Below the pieces are notes generated by a model that was not told the DNA's origin, did not search any database, and saw only the letters and a program-made list of their open reading frames with translations. A DNA stretch of 64,000 nucleotides. Source: Xaviernesmea rhizosphaerae (lineage in GTDB: Bacteria > Pseudomonadota > Alphaproteobacteria > Rhizobiales > Rhizobiaceae). The translations under genes and the position numbers were made by a program. Location: contig NZ_MKIO01000025.1 of assembly GCF_001938945.1 (NCBI RefSeq), positions 1 to 64,000 of the forward strand, given 5' to 3'. This document shows, in pieces, positions 57,681 through 64,000 of this stretch (positions are counted from its first letter, which is position 1; the number at the start of each line of letters is the position of its first letter).

Positions 57681-58355
57681 TCAGTCGCCGCCTTTGTCCG
57701 CGCCATCCAGCACCTCGGCGATCAGCGCGCGGGTGATGCGGCTCGCCCGCGCCAGCGCCAGCCGGTCGATCTCCTCCACCAGCCGGCAGGCCGCGTCCAG
57801 GGAGCGTTCCATGCGCGCGACCATATAGTCGATCAGCCGCTCATCGATCGCAAGCTGCCGGTCGGAGAAGAGCTTCACCAGCACTTGGGACAGAAGGAAA
57901 GCATCGGGCGCGCCGAGCTCCACCACGGTCACGGCCTTCAGCCGCGAGCGCAGATCCGGCAGAGCGACGGCCCAGGCGGCCGGCATCTGCCGCGCCGTCA
58001 TCATCAGCGCCGTGCCGTTCTGGCGCACGGTATTGATCAGGTGGAACAGGGCGGTCTCGTCGAGCGGGCCGCGATCGGCATCCTCGAACAGCACGGGGCG
58101 CTGCCGACCGGCCTCGGCGGCATCGCGCATCGGACGATGGCGCTCCGCACCGCTCAGCTCCGCCCAGATCGATGCCAGATGCGATTTTCCCGAGCCGGCG
58201 GGACCGACCAGCACGACGACGGGCGACGGCCAGCGCGGCCAGGCGTCGATCAGGGCCACGGCCGGCGCGATGGCGTCGGAAACGATGAGGTCTTCACGCC
58301 CGGTCTGGGGAGCGGGCGCCAGGTCGAGCGGAAGCTGTTCGGCTGTGCGGGTCAT
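57681..58355 (-). CDS. hda: DnaA-related regulator Hda
   Basis: 224 residues. An N-terminal clamp-binding motif QLPLDL (7-12) is followed by a DnaA-like AAA+ domain with Walker [12 protein letters not shown] (51-61), a shortened Walker B (VLFEDAD) and sensor regions ([14 protein letters not shown]). Hda binds the DNA polymerase beta clamp and stimulates ATP hydrolysis by DnaA, preventing re-initiation; the Caulobacter form is HdaA. It is followed by ppk 128 nt later. Length and motif order fit well. Confidence 0.9.
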   Translation of the reverse strand: MTRTAEQLPLDLAPAPQTGREDLIVSDAIAPAVALIDAWPRWPSPVVVLVGPAGSGKSHLASIWAELSGAERHRPMRDAAEAGRQRPVLFEDADRGPLDETALFHLINTVRQNGTALMMTARQMPAAWAVALPDLRSRLKAVTVVELGAPDAFLLSQVLVKLFSDRQLAIDERLIDYMVARMERSLDAACRLVEEIDRLALARASRITRALIAEVLDGADKGGD

Positions 58356-58543
58356 GTCTGTTTCAATCTTCGCCCGAAATTGCGGTCAAGATCGGGCCGG
58401 GCGCGTCTTATAGCATGGGGCGCCGGAAAAGGGTGGCAGGGCTTTCGGCCGGAATCGCCGCAATCCCCGTTTTCCCCGGTGCACCCCTCGGCCTGTGGAA
58501 GAGGCGGGCGCAGCCGATGCGCTTCAGCCAGGCAGCGGCGGGC

Positions 58544-59704
58544 CTACTCCCCCCGCTTCGGTTTGGTCGTGACATGCGGCTCGATGAGAAGCCCGCCATG
58601 CGGCGCACCGAGCACCTTGGGCGGCCCGTGATAGAGCGCGCTGTCGAGATAGCGCGACAGGGCGAAGCGTACGAGCACGCCGATGGCGGCCGCCAGCGGT
58701 ACGGCGACGATCAGGCCGACGAAGCCGAACAGCACGCCGAAGGCAAGCAGCGCGAACATCAGCCAGACGGGATGCAGGCCGACGCTGCCGCCGACCAGCT
58801 TCGGCTGCAGGATGTTGCCTTCCAGAAACTGCCCGCTGAAGAAGATGCAGGCCACCACCCCGATCCAGACATAATCCGGCCAGAACTGCACCAGCGCCAC
58901 GCCGACGGCCAGAAACAGGCCGACCAGCGAGCCGACATAGGGGACGAAGCTGATCATGCCGGCAAAAAGGCCGATCAGCAGGCCGAAATTGAGCCCGCTG
59001 AGCGACAGGAGCACGGCATAATAAATGCCGAGAATGAGGCAGAGCGAGCCCTGGCCACGCACGAAGCCGGCAATCGACAGGTCGATCTCGCGGGCCAGGC
59101 TGCGCACGGTGAGAAGATGCTGGCGTGGCACCCAGCTGTCGACCTTGTTGATCATCCGGTCCCAGTCGAGCAGCATGTAGAAGGCGACGACCGGCGTGAC
59201 CACGAAGAGCGAGATGATATCGAGCAGCGCCAGGCCGGAATTCCACAATTGCTGGATCAGCGTGGCCAGGAAGCCGGCGGCCTGCTGCAGGAGGCGCATG
59301 GAGTTCTGGCGGATATCCGGCAGCTCGGCGGTGATCCAGCTCGGCAGGAAATGGCTGTCCGGGCTGGTGAAGATGGTCTGCAGCGTCGTGACATAGTCTG
59401 GGATCTTGGCGATGAAATCCCCCGCCTGGGTGAAGACGATCGGCAGGATCAGGATCAGCGACATCACGAAGACCACGAGGAAGCTGACCAGGATGACGAT
59501 GGTGGCCATCATCCGGCTCAACCCCAGCCGCTCCAGACGGTCGGCCACGGGATCGAGGAAATAGGCCAGCGCCATGCCCGCGAAGAAGGGCAGAAGGATC
59601 GAGCGGAACAGAAACAGGAACAGGATGAAGACGGCGAGCACCGCGCCCCAGAAGATCGCGTGCCGCTTGAAGGCGCGGCTTTGTTGATTGACCTCAGATG
59701 CCAC
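58544..59704 (-). CDS. AI-2E family transporter (PerM-like)
   Basis: 386 residues with about eight membrane helices in the PerM/TqsA pattern: a helix pair at the N-terminus (ILFLFLFRSILLPFFAGMAL), a periplasmic helical segment with amphipathic repeats, then FVRGQGSLCLILGIYYAVLL and the conserved LIGLFAGMISFVPYVGSLVG. The family exports or exchanges small solutes; the quorum-signal role is shown only for a few members. It is divergent from purM, as in other rhizobia. The hda start lies 188 nt downstream. Confidence 0.92.
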   Translation of the reverse strand: MASEVNQQSRAFKRHAIFWGAVLAVFILFLFLFRSILLPFFAGMALAYFLDPVADRLERLGLSRMMATIVILVSFLVVFVMSLILILPIVFTQAGDFIAKIPDYVTTLQTIFTSPDSHFLPSWITAELPDIRQNSMRLLQQAAGFLATLIQQLWNSGLALLDIISLFVVTPVVAFYMLLDWDRMINKVDSWVPRQHLLTVRSLAREIDLSIAGFVRGQGSLCLILGIYYAVLLSLSGLNFGLLIGLFAGMISFVPYVGSLVGLFLAVGVALVQFWPDYVWIGVVACIFFSGQFLEGNILQPKLVGGSVGLHPVWLMFALLAFGVLFGFVGLIVAVPLAAAIGVLVRFALSRYLDSALYHGPPKVLGAPHGGLLIEPHVTTKPKRGE

Positions 59705-60019
59705 GGATCGATCCTCTCGGGCGGGTTTGCGAGGGTATGGACGGCCGGCTGCGCCGACGGCGGGGTGCCTGCCTCATGCGGTGTTGGCCGGCATCGTGAA
59801 GCTTTCGCCACGACCACATCCCGCAAGGCGACAGGCGCTTGAGGCTTGGCCGCGATTCGGGCGTTTTTTGGCGGGAAAGCCCTGTTCACAGGCCTGTGAC
59901 GCTTGCAGGATGCCGGCTTCCATGCCAATCGCAGGCACGTGTTACGGTTTTAGAAACATGCAGCGCGATTTGGCAACGGAGTTGCGCGGTGCGCGCCGAT
60001 GATATGGAGCGAGAAACCC
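59705..60019. other. Divergent promoter region of the AI-2E permease and purM
   Basis: 315 nt, no gene. It carries the 12-bp palindrome CACAGGCCTGTG (59887-59898), a possible regulator site near the middle. I recognise no purine riboswitch. Confidence 0.45.
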
Positions 60020-61090
60020 ATGAGCCAAGCCGGAAAGAACGGCCTGACCTATAGCGATGCCGGCGTCGATATCGATGCGGGCAACCTCATGGTCGAGAAG
60101 ATCAAGCCGCATGTGCGCTCCACCCGCCGCCCCGGCGCGGATGGCGAGATCGGCGGCTTCGGCGGGCTGTTCGACCTGAAGGCCGCGGGCTTCACCGATC
60201 CGGTTCTGGTGGCCGCCAATGATGGCGTCGGCACCAAGCTGAAGATCGCCATCGACGCCGATCACCATGACGAGGTGGGCATCGATCTCGTGGCCATGTG
60301 CGTCAATGATCTCGTTGTGCAGGGCGCCGAGCCCCTGTTCTTCCTCGACTATTTCGCCACCGGCAAGCTGGACCCGGACCAGGGCGCGGCCATCGTCGCC
60401 GGCATTGCCGCCGGCTGCCGCGAGGCGGGCTGCGCGCTGATCGGCGGCGAGACCGCGGAAATGCCCGGCATGTATCAGGGCGGCGATTATGACCTGGCGG
60501 GCTTTGCCGTCGGCGCGGCCGAACGCGGCCAGCTGCTGCCGGCCGCCGATGTCGAAGCCGGCGATGTCATCCTCGGTCTGACCTCGTCCGGCGTGCATTC
60601 CAACGGCTTCTCGCTGGTGCGCAAGATCGTGGCGCTGTCGGGCCTCGCCTGGGATGCGCCCTGCCCCTTCGGCGACGGCACGCTGGCCGAGCGGCTGCTG
60701 ACGCCGACCCGCATCTATGTCAAGCCGCTGCTCAAGGCCATCCGCGAGACCGGCGCGATCAAGGCGCTCGCCCACATCACCGGCGGCGGCTTTCCGGAAA
60801 ACATTCCGCGCGTGCTGCCGAAGCATCTCGCCGCCGAGATCGATCTTAACGCCGTCAAGGCGCCCGCCGTTTTCTCCTGGCTGGCGAAGACCGGCGGCGT
60901 CGAGGCGACGGAAATGCTGCGCACCTTCAATTGCGGCGTCGGCATGATCGCCGTGGTTTCGCCCGAGAAGGCTGACGCGGTGGCGGCCGTTCTTGCCGGT
61001 GAAGGAGAAACGGTGTTCACGCTTGGCCGGATGGTGGCGCGCGAAGACGGCGCGGCCGGCACGCTCTACAAGGGCACGCTCGCCCTATGA
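60020..61090 (+). CDS. purM: Phosphoribosylformylglycinamidine cyclo-ligase
   Basis: 356 residues, AIR synthetase, fifth step of purine synthesis. Motifs: [20 protein letters not shown] at the N-terminus, [38 protein letters not shown] and [18 protein letters not shown] 60020 (MSQAGKNGL) has GGAGCGAG upstream; seven codons further up are open but unlikely. Its stop overlaps the purN start by 4 nt. Confidence 0.96.
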   Translation: MSQAGKNGLTYSDAGVDIDAGNLMVEKIKPHVRSTRRPGADGEIGGFGGLFDLKAAGFTDPVLVAANDGVGTKLKIAIDADHHDEVGIDLVAMCVNDLVVQGAEPLFFLDYFATGKLDPDQGAAIVAGIAAGCREAGCALIGGETAEMPGMYQGGDYDLAGFAVGAAERGQLLPAADVEAGDVILGLTSSGVHSNGFSLVRKIVALSGLAWDAPCPFGDGTLAERLLTPTRIYVKPLLKAIRETGAIKALAHITGGGFPENIPRVLPKHLAAEIDLNAVKAPAVFSWLAKTGGVEATEMLRTFNCGVGMIAVVSPEKADAVAAVLAGEGETVFTLGRMVAREDGAAGTLYKGTLAL

Positions 61091-61707
61091 CGACGACGGC
61101 AGCAGGGGATGGCGCGCGCAAGCGCGTCGTCGTGATGATATCAGGCGGCGGCTCCAACATGCTGGCACTGGTCAAAGCGGCCGGCGAACCGGGCTTTCCC
61201 GCCGAGATCGTCGGCGTGATCTCGGACAAGCGGGATGCGGGCGGCCTGGCCAAGGCCGCAGCGCTCGGCCTGCCGGCGCTGGCGCTGGAACGGCGCGATT
61301 ATGACAGCAAGGCCGCCCATGAGGCCGCCGTGCTGGAAGCGCTGGCCGGCTTCTCGCCCGATCTGATCTGCCTGGCGGGCTATATGCGGCTCCTGTCGGG
61401 GGCTTTCATTCAGCGCTATGAAGGCCGTATCCTCAACATCCACCCTTCGCTGCTGCCGCTTTATCCGGGCTTGCACACCCATAGCAGGGCGATTGAAGCG
61501 GGCGACGCCGAGGCCGGCTGCACCGTCCATTTCGTCACCGAGGGCATGGACGAGGGGCCGGCCATCGTTCAGGCGCGGGTGCCGATCCTACCCGGCGATA
61601 CGCCGGAGACGCTCGCGGCCCGCGTGCTCACCGAAGAGCACAGGGTCTATGCCCAGGCTCTGCGGGATGTGGCCGAGGGGCGCGTGCGGATGACGGCGGG
61701 AACCTGA
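61087..61707 (+). CDS. purN: Phosphoribosylglycinamide formyltransferase
   Basis: 206 residues, transfers formyl from 10-formyl-THF to GAR. The glycinamide-binding start is [16 protein letters not shown]; the catalytic Asn-His-Asp set lies in [20 protein letters not shown] and [13 protein letters not shown]. Translationally coupled to purM (ATGA). The next gene begins 134 nt later with a different function. Confidence 0.96.
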   Translation: MTTTAAGDGARKRVVVMISGGGSNMLALVKAAGEPGFPAEIVGVISDKRDAGGLAKAAALGLPALALERRDYDSKAAHEAAVLEALAGFSPDLICLAGYMRLLSGAFIQRYEGRILNIHPSLLPLYPGLHTHSRAIEAGDAEAGCTVHFVTEGMDEGPAIVQARVPILPGDTPETLAARVLTEEHRVYAQALRDVAEGRVRMTAGT

Positions 61708-61841
61708 GGCGCCGCACCCTCTTTTCCGTGGCAGCCACAAGCCGAAGCAGAAATGTCACGCGCGGCAACAACCCGGCCAGCGGCGCGGAGCACCTCTTGT
61801 TGCCTTCATTCCGCCATGCTTAAGCAAGGTGTCCGACATCT

Positions 61842-62807
61842 TTGAAGGCTCCGCTCCTCGTGCGTTTCCTGCCCACTCTTGCTCTCCTTCTCTGCTCTGG
61901 CCTTCTGTGCTCCGCTCCCGCGCGGGCCGGGGATGGTCCTTTGCCCGATCCGGTCTACAGCATCACGGGCGGCGTTGGCGTCATCGATCTTCGCGCGAGC
62001 GAATATGTCTATGAGAATGGCGACAAACTGAGCCAGCTCAACTGGCACACCAGACATGCGCTCCTCTATACGCTGGGCCTCGAAGGCACGGTGGATGCGG
62101 ACTGGACGCTGAGCACGCAGCTGCGGCTCGGGGCGGAGGGCGACGGGCACATGGTCGATTACGACTGGGTCGACCCCTATGCCCGCGATGGCGGTATGAC
62201 CGGATGGAGCGACCGGTCGATCTCGCCGGACACGCAGCTCGATCACTATGTCGATCTGTCGCTGGAGGCGAAGCGACGTCTGGCAGACAGGGATGGCCTG
62301 TCCCTCTCGGCCTTCGGCGGGTTCCGCTATACCGATGTCAAATGGACGTCCTATGGCGGCGGTTACATCTATAGCGAAGACGGGTTTCGCAATTCGGTCG
62401 GGCATTTTCCCGAGGGCGAGCGCGGCATCAGCTACCGCCAGAAAATCCCCGTGCCCTATCTCGGCCTTGAGAGCCAGGCAAGTTTCGGCGGCTGGTCGCT
62501 TGGCGCCCGCGCCGGCCTCGGCCTGACCTTCGGCATCAAGGACATCGACGATCACTGGATGCGGAACCTGCGCTTCTTCGATTCCATGGATGCCGCGCCC
62601 GTGGCCATGCTCGGCCTCACCGCCAGCTATGCCATCAGCGACCACGTCGCGCTGACATTGGCAGGCGACGTCGAAAACGTGGCACGCCGACGCGGCGACA
62701 TGCGCTTGATCGATACCAAGACGGGGGAGAGCGGATCGGACCGCGAGGCGGCTGGCGCGAGCTTCCGCAGCCTGTCGGTCAGCTTCGGGCTCAAGGGCAG
62801 CTTCTGA
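61842..62807 (+). CDS. Omptin-family outer-membrane protease
   Basis: 321 residues with signal peptide (LALLLCSGLLCSAPARA, cleavage before GDG) and alternating beta strands ending in Phe, as outer-membrane barrels do. The omptin pattern is clear: DKLSQLNWHTRHALL, GHMVDYDWVD (Asp106 and Asp108, equal to OmpT Asp83 and Asp85), SISPDTQLDHY, GGGYIYSEDGFRNSVGHFPE, and DIDDHW (Asp236, His238, equal to OmpT Asp210 and His212). All four catalytic residues are kept, so it should cleave at basic residues on the cell surface. Only TTG 61842 is available as an in-frame start before the signal peptide; AAGGTG lies upstream. Confidence 0.87.
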   Translation: MKAPLLVRFLPTLALLLCSGLLCSAPARAGDGPLPDPVYSITGGVGVIDLRASEYVYENGDKLSQLNWHTRHALLYTLGLEGTVDADWTLSTQLRLGAEGDGHMVDYDWVDPYARDGGMTGWSDRSISPDTQLDHYVDLSLEAKRRLADRDGLSLSAFGGFRYTDVKWTSYGGGYIYSEDGFRNSVGHFPEGERGISYRQKIPVPYLGLESQASFGGWSLGARAGLGLTFGIKDIDDHWMRNLRFFDSMDAAPVAMLGLTASYAISDHVALTLAGDVENVARRRGDMRLIDTKTGESGSDREAAGASFRSLSVSFGLKGSF

Positions 62808-62928
62808 ACGGGCCCGACGAACAGAGCCGAAAGACAGGGCCAAGCTTGCTCTCGCAGCCTCTTTCTAGTGCCCTGCATGCCTGATGGCCTCATGTGAAGC
62901 CATCAGGGAATCGCCGTGCAGGGTTGGC

Positions 62929-63750
62929 TTAGCTGCGCAGGAAAGCCAGGAGATCGTCGGTCAGGCGCTGCTTGTGCGAGGCGAACAGGCCGTGCGGGGC
63001 GCCGTCATATTCGATCAGCGTCGAACCCGGAATGGCGCGGGCGGCAGCGCGGCCTGCAGCCTCGATCGGCACGGTCTGGTCGCCCGTGCCGTGGATGATC
63101 AGCGTCGGCGCGCGGAAGGCCGGCAGATCCGGGCGGAAGTCGGTTGTCGCGAAGGCTTCCGCGCAGGCGAGCGTCGGCTTGAGGCCGGCCATCATCGACT
63201 GGTTGACGGACCACTCGACCACTTCGTCGCTGACATTGCCGGTAAAGATGCCGACGCCATAGAAGGTCTTCATGAAGCTCGCGAAGAAATGCGCGCGGTC
63301 CTCGATCATCCCTTCGGTCATGCCGTCGAAGGTCGACTGCGGCGTGCCCTCGGGATTGTCGTCGGTCTGCAGCATGTAAGGCACGACCGAGGCGACCAGC
63401 GCCACCTTCGACACGCCCTTGCCGCCATGGCGCGACAGGTAGCGCGCGACTTCACCGCCCCCCATCGAGAAGCCGAACAGTGCCGCATCATCGAGACCCT
63501 TCGCCTCCATGACATCGGCGAGATCGTCGGCCAGCGTGTCATAATCGTAACCGGTCCAGGGCTGGTCCGAGCGGCCGAAGCCGCGGCGGTCATAGGCAAT
63601 TGCGCGGAAGCCGTTATTGGCGGCGACATAGGCGAAATCATCCCAGGTGTCCGAGGTCAGCGGCCAGCCATGCAGCAGCACGACAGGACGCCCCTCACCC
63701 CAGTCCTTCACATAGAGTTCGGTCCCGGAGCGGGTCTTGATCCTGGTCAT
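62929..63750 (-). CDS. Alpha/beta hydrolase, chloroperoxidase/arylesterase type
   Basis: 273 residues. Nucleophile Ser in LFGFSMGGGEVARY, acid in IIHGTGDQTVPIE, and His in YDGAPHGLFASHKQ; the oxyanion loop is LLHGWPLTSDTWDD. This is the cofactor-free chloroperoxidase/arylesterase group (with YDRRGFGRSDQPW). Start ATG 63750 has AAGGA eight nt upstream and a 27-nt leader behind an EcfG-type promoter. The physiological substrate is unknown. The 121-nt gap to omptin shows no terminator I can support. Confidence 0.9.
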   Translation of the reverse strand: MTRIKTRSGTELYVKDWGEGRPVVLLHGWPLTSDTWDDFAYVAANNGFRAIAYDRRGFGRSDQPWTGYDYDTLADDLADVMEAKGLDDAALFGFSMGGGEVARYLSRHGGKGVSKVALVASVVPYMLQTDDNPEGTPQSTFDGMTEGMIEDRAHFFASFMKTFYGVGIFTGNVSDEVVEWSVNQSMMAGLKPTLACAEAFATTDFRPDLPAFRAPTLIIHGTGDQTVPIEAAGRAAARAIPGSTLIEYDGAPHGLFASHKQRLTDDLLAFLRS

Positions 63751-63783
63751 TAGCAGATCCTTGGTTAGGGAATGGACCTGCGA

Positions 63784-63809
63784 AACGTCGGACGGCGGGC
63801 GCTTGTTCC
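63784..63809 (-). promoter_or_regulatory. Candidate EcfG (general stress response) promoter
   Basis: Minus strand: GGAAC (63805-63809), 17-nt spacer, CGTT (63784-63787). It matches the EcfG consensus exactly and lies about 34 nt before the hydrolase ATG. Stress-induced chloroperoxidase-like hydrolases are plausible members of this regulon. Confidence 0.65.
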
Positions 63810-63868
63810 GTGAAGATGATGTCATAGAGACACTGGTGAAAGCGCCCACGGTTATTGGAGCGGCGCCC

Positions 63869-64000
63869 CTACGCCTTCAGGCTCTCCCGGTTCATCGCCG
63901 CCCATTGCAGGAGGATGACGGTCTTGGCGTCGCGGATCTCGCCTGTCGCGATCTTGGCCAAGGCCTCGTCCAGCGGCAGTTCCACGCGCTCGATATCCTC
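63869..64000 (-). CDS. C-terminal end of a Nudix hydrolase (partial)
   Basis: The last 43 codons of a gene entering from the right edge; stop TAG at 63869-63871. The tail VELPLDEALAKIATGEIRDA followed by KTVILLQWAAM matches the C-terminus of ADP-sugar pyrophosphatase-type Nudix enzymes (NudF/NudK group). The Nudix box itself is outside the window, so the subfamily cannot be fixed. Confidence 0.6.
   Translation of the reverse strand, partial: EDIERVELPLDEALAKIATGEIRDAKTVILLQWAAMNRESLKA

Noticed and set aside
1-64000. CRISPR arrays, transposases, prophage genes, rRNA operons
   Set aside because: No regularly spaced direct repeats, no transposase or phage protein motifs and no rRNA segments were recognised.

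Overview
The window is a gene-dense, GC-rich stretch of an alphaproteobacterial chromosome. I place it in the Rhizobiales and most likely the Rhizobiaceae. The reasons are the gene families present (VirC1-like orphan ParA, DUF1467, insertion-less 442-residue ProRS, RNase J, a 14-subunit nuo operon, ClpP/ClpX/Lon/HU order, Ppk/Ppx/Hda/AI-2E permease/PurM/PurN order), the mosaic palindromic repeats of the type described in rhizobia, and two promoter-like sites of the EcfG general-stress class (GGAAC-N16/17-CGTT). I see no transposase, prophage, CRISPR array or rRNA.

Layout. 1-2.6 kb: end of a chemotaxis cluster on the plus strand (receptor tail, cheW, cheR, cheB), closed by a strong terminator. 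2.9-8.2 kb, plus strand: an orphan ParA/VirC1-like ATPase, a perfect 24-bp-arm palindrome, DUF1467, palindromic repeats, proS, and the lipoprotein-release genes lolC and lolD. 8.4-10.1 kb: a large soluble chemotaxis-receptor-like protein with two DxxxQ helices and a CheZ-like C-terminus. 10.6-29.5 kb, minus strand (read right to left): nuoA-B-C, a GFA-family gene, nuoD, a 56-codon ORF, nuoE-F, a helix-hairpin-helix gene, nuoG-H-I-J-K-L-M-N, then birA and rnj. This is the whole respiratory complex I operon with three extra genes inside it. 29.9-30.7 kb: two identical tRNA-Asp(GTC) genes and tRNA-Val(TAC). 30.7-38.2 kb looks accessory: small unknown proteins, a DUF4174 protein, a Mre11/Rad50-like nuclease-ATPase pair (YhaO/YhaN type) and a MarR regulator.

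38.5-44.3 kb, minus strand: protein quality-control block clpP, clpX, lon, hupB, with heat-shock (RpoH-type) promoter matches before clpP and lon. 44.4-52 kb: envelope and metabolic accessory genes (phospholipase D family, EEP-fold phosphodiesterase, cytochrome P450, acyltransferase 3, cupin, O-acetylhomoserine sulfhydrylase, CoA-binding protein). 52.3-58.4 kb: a secreted phytase-like esterase, then polyphosphate genes ppx and ppk, and the replication-initiation regulator hda. 58.5-61.7 kb: an AI-2E family permease divergent from purM-purN. 61.8-64 kb: an omptin-family outer-membrane protease, an alpha/beta hydrolase behind an EcfG-type promoter, and the 3' end of a Nudix hydrolase gene cut by the window edge.

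Most of the window is conserved core. The items I would follow up first are the CheZ-like/MCP-like protein at 8.4-10.1 kb, the extra genes embedded in the nuo operon, the perfect palindrome at 3.76-3.82 kb, and the small-protein/stress-promoter region at 30.7-32.6 kb. All family assignments are from recognition of motifs in the translated sequence; no database search was run.
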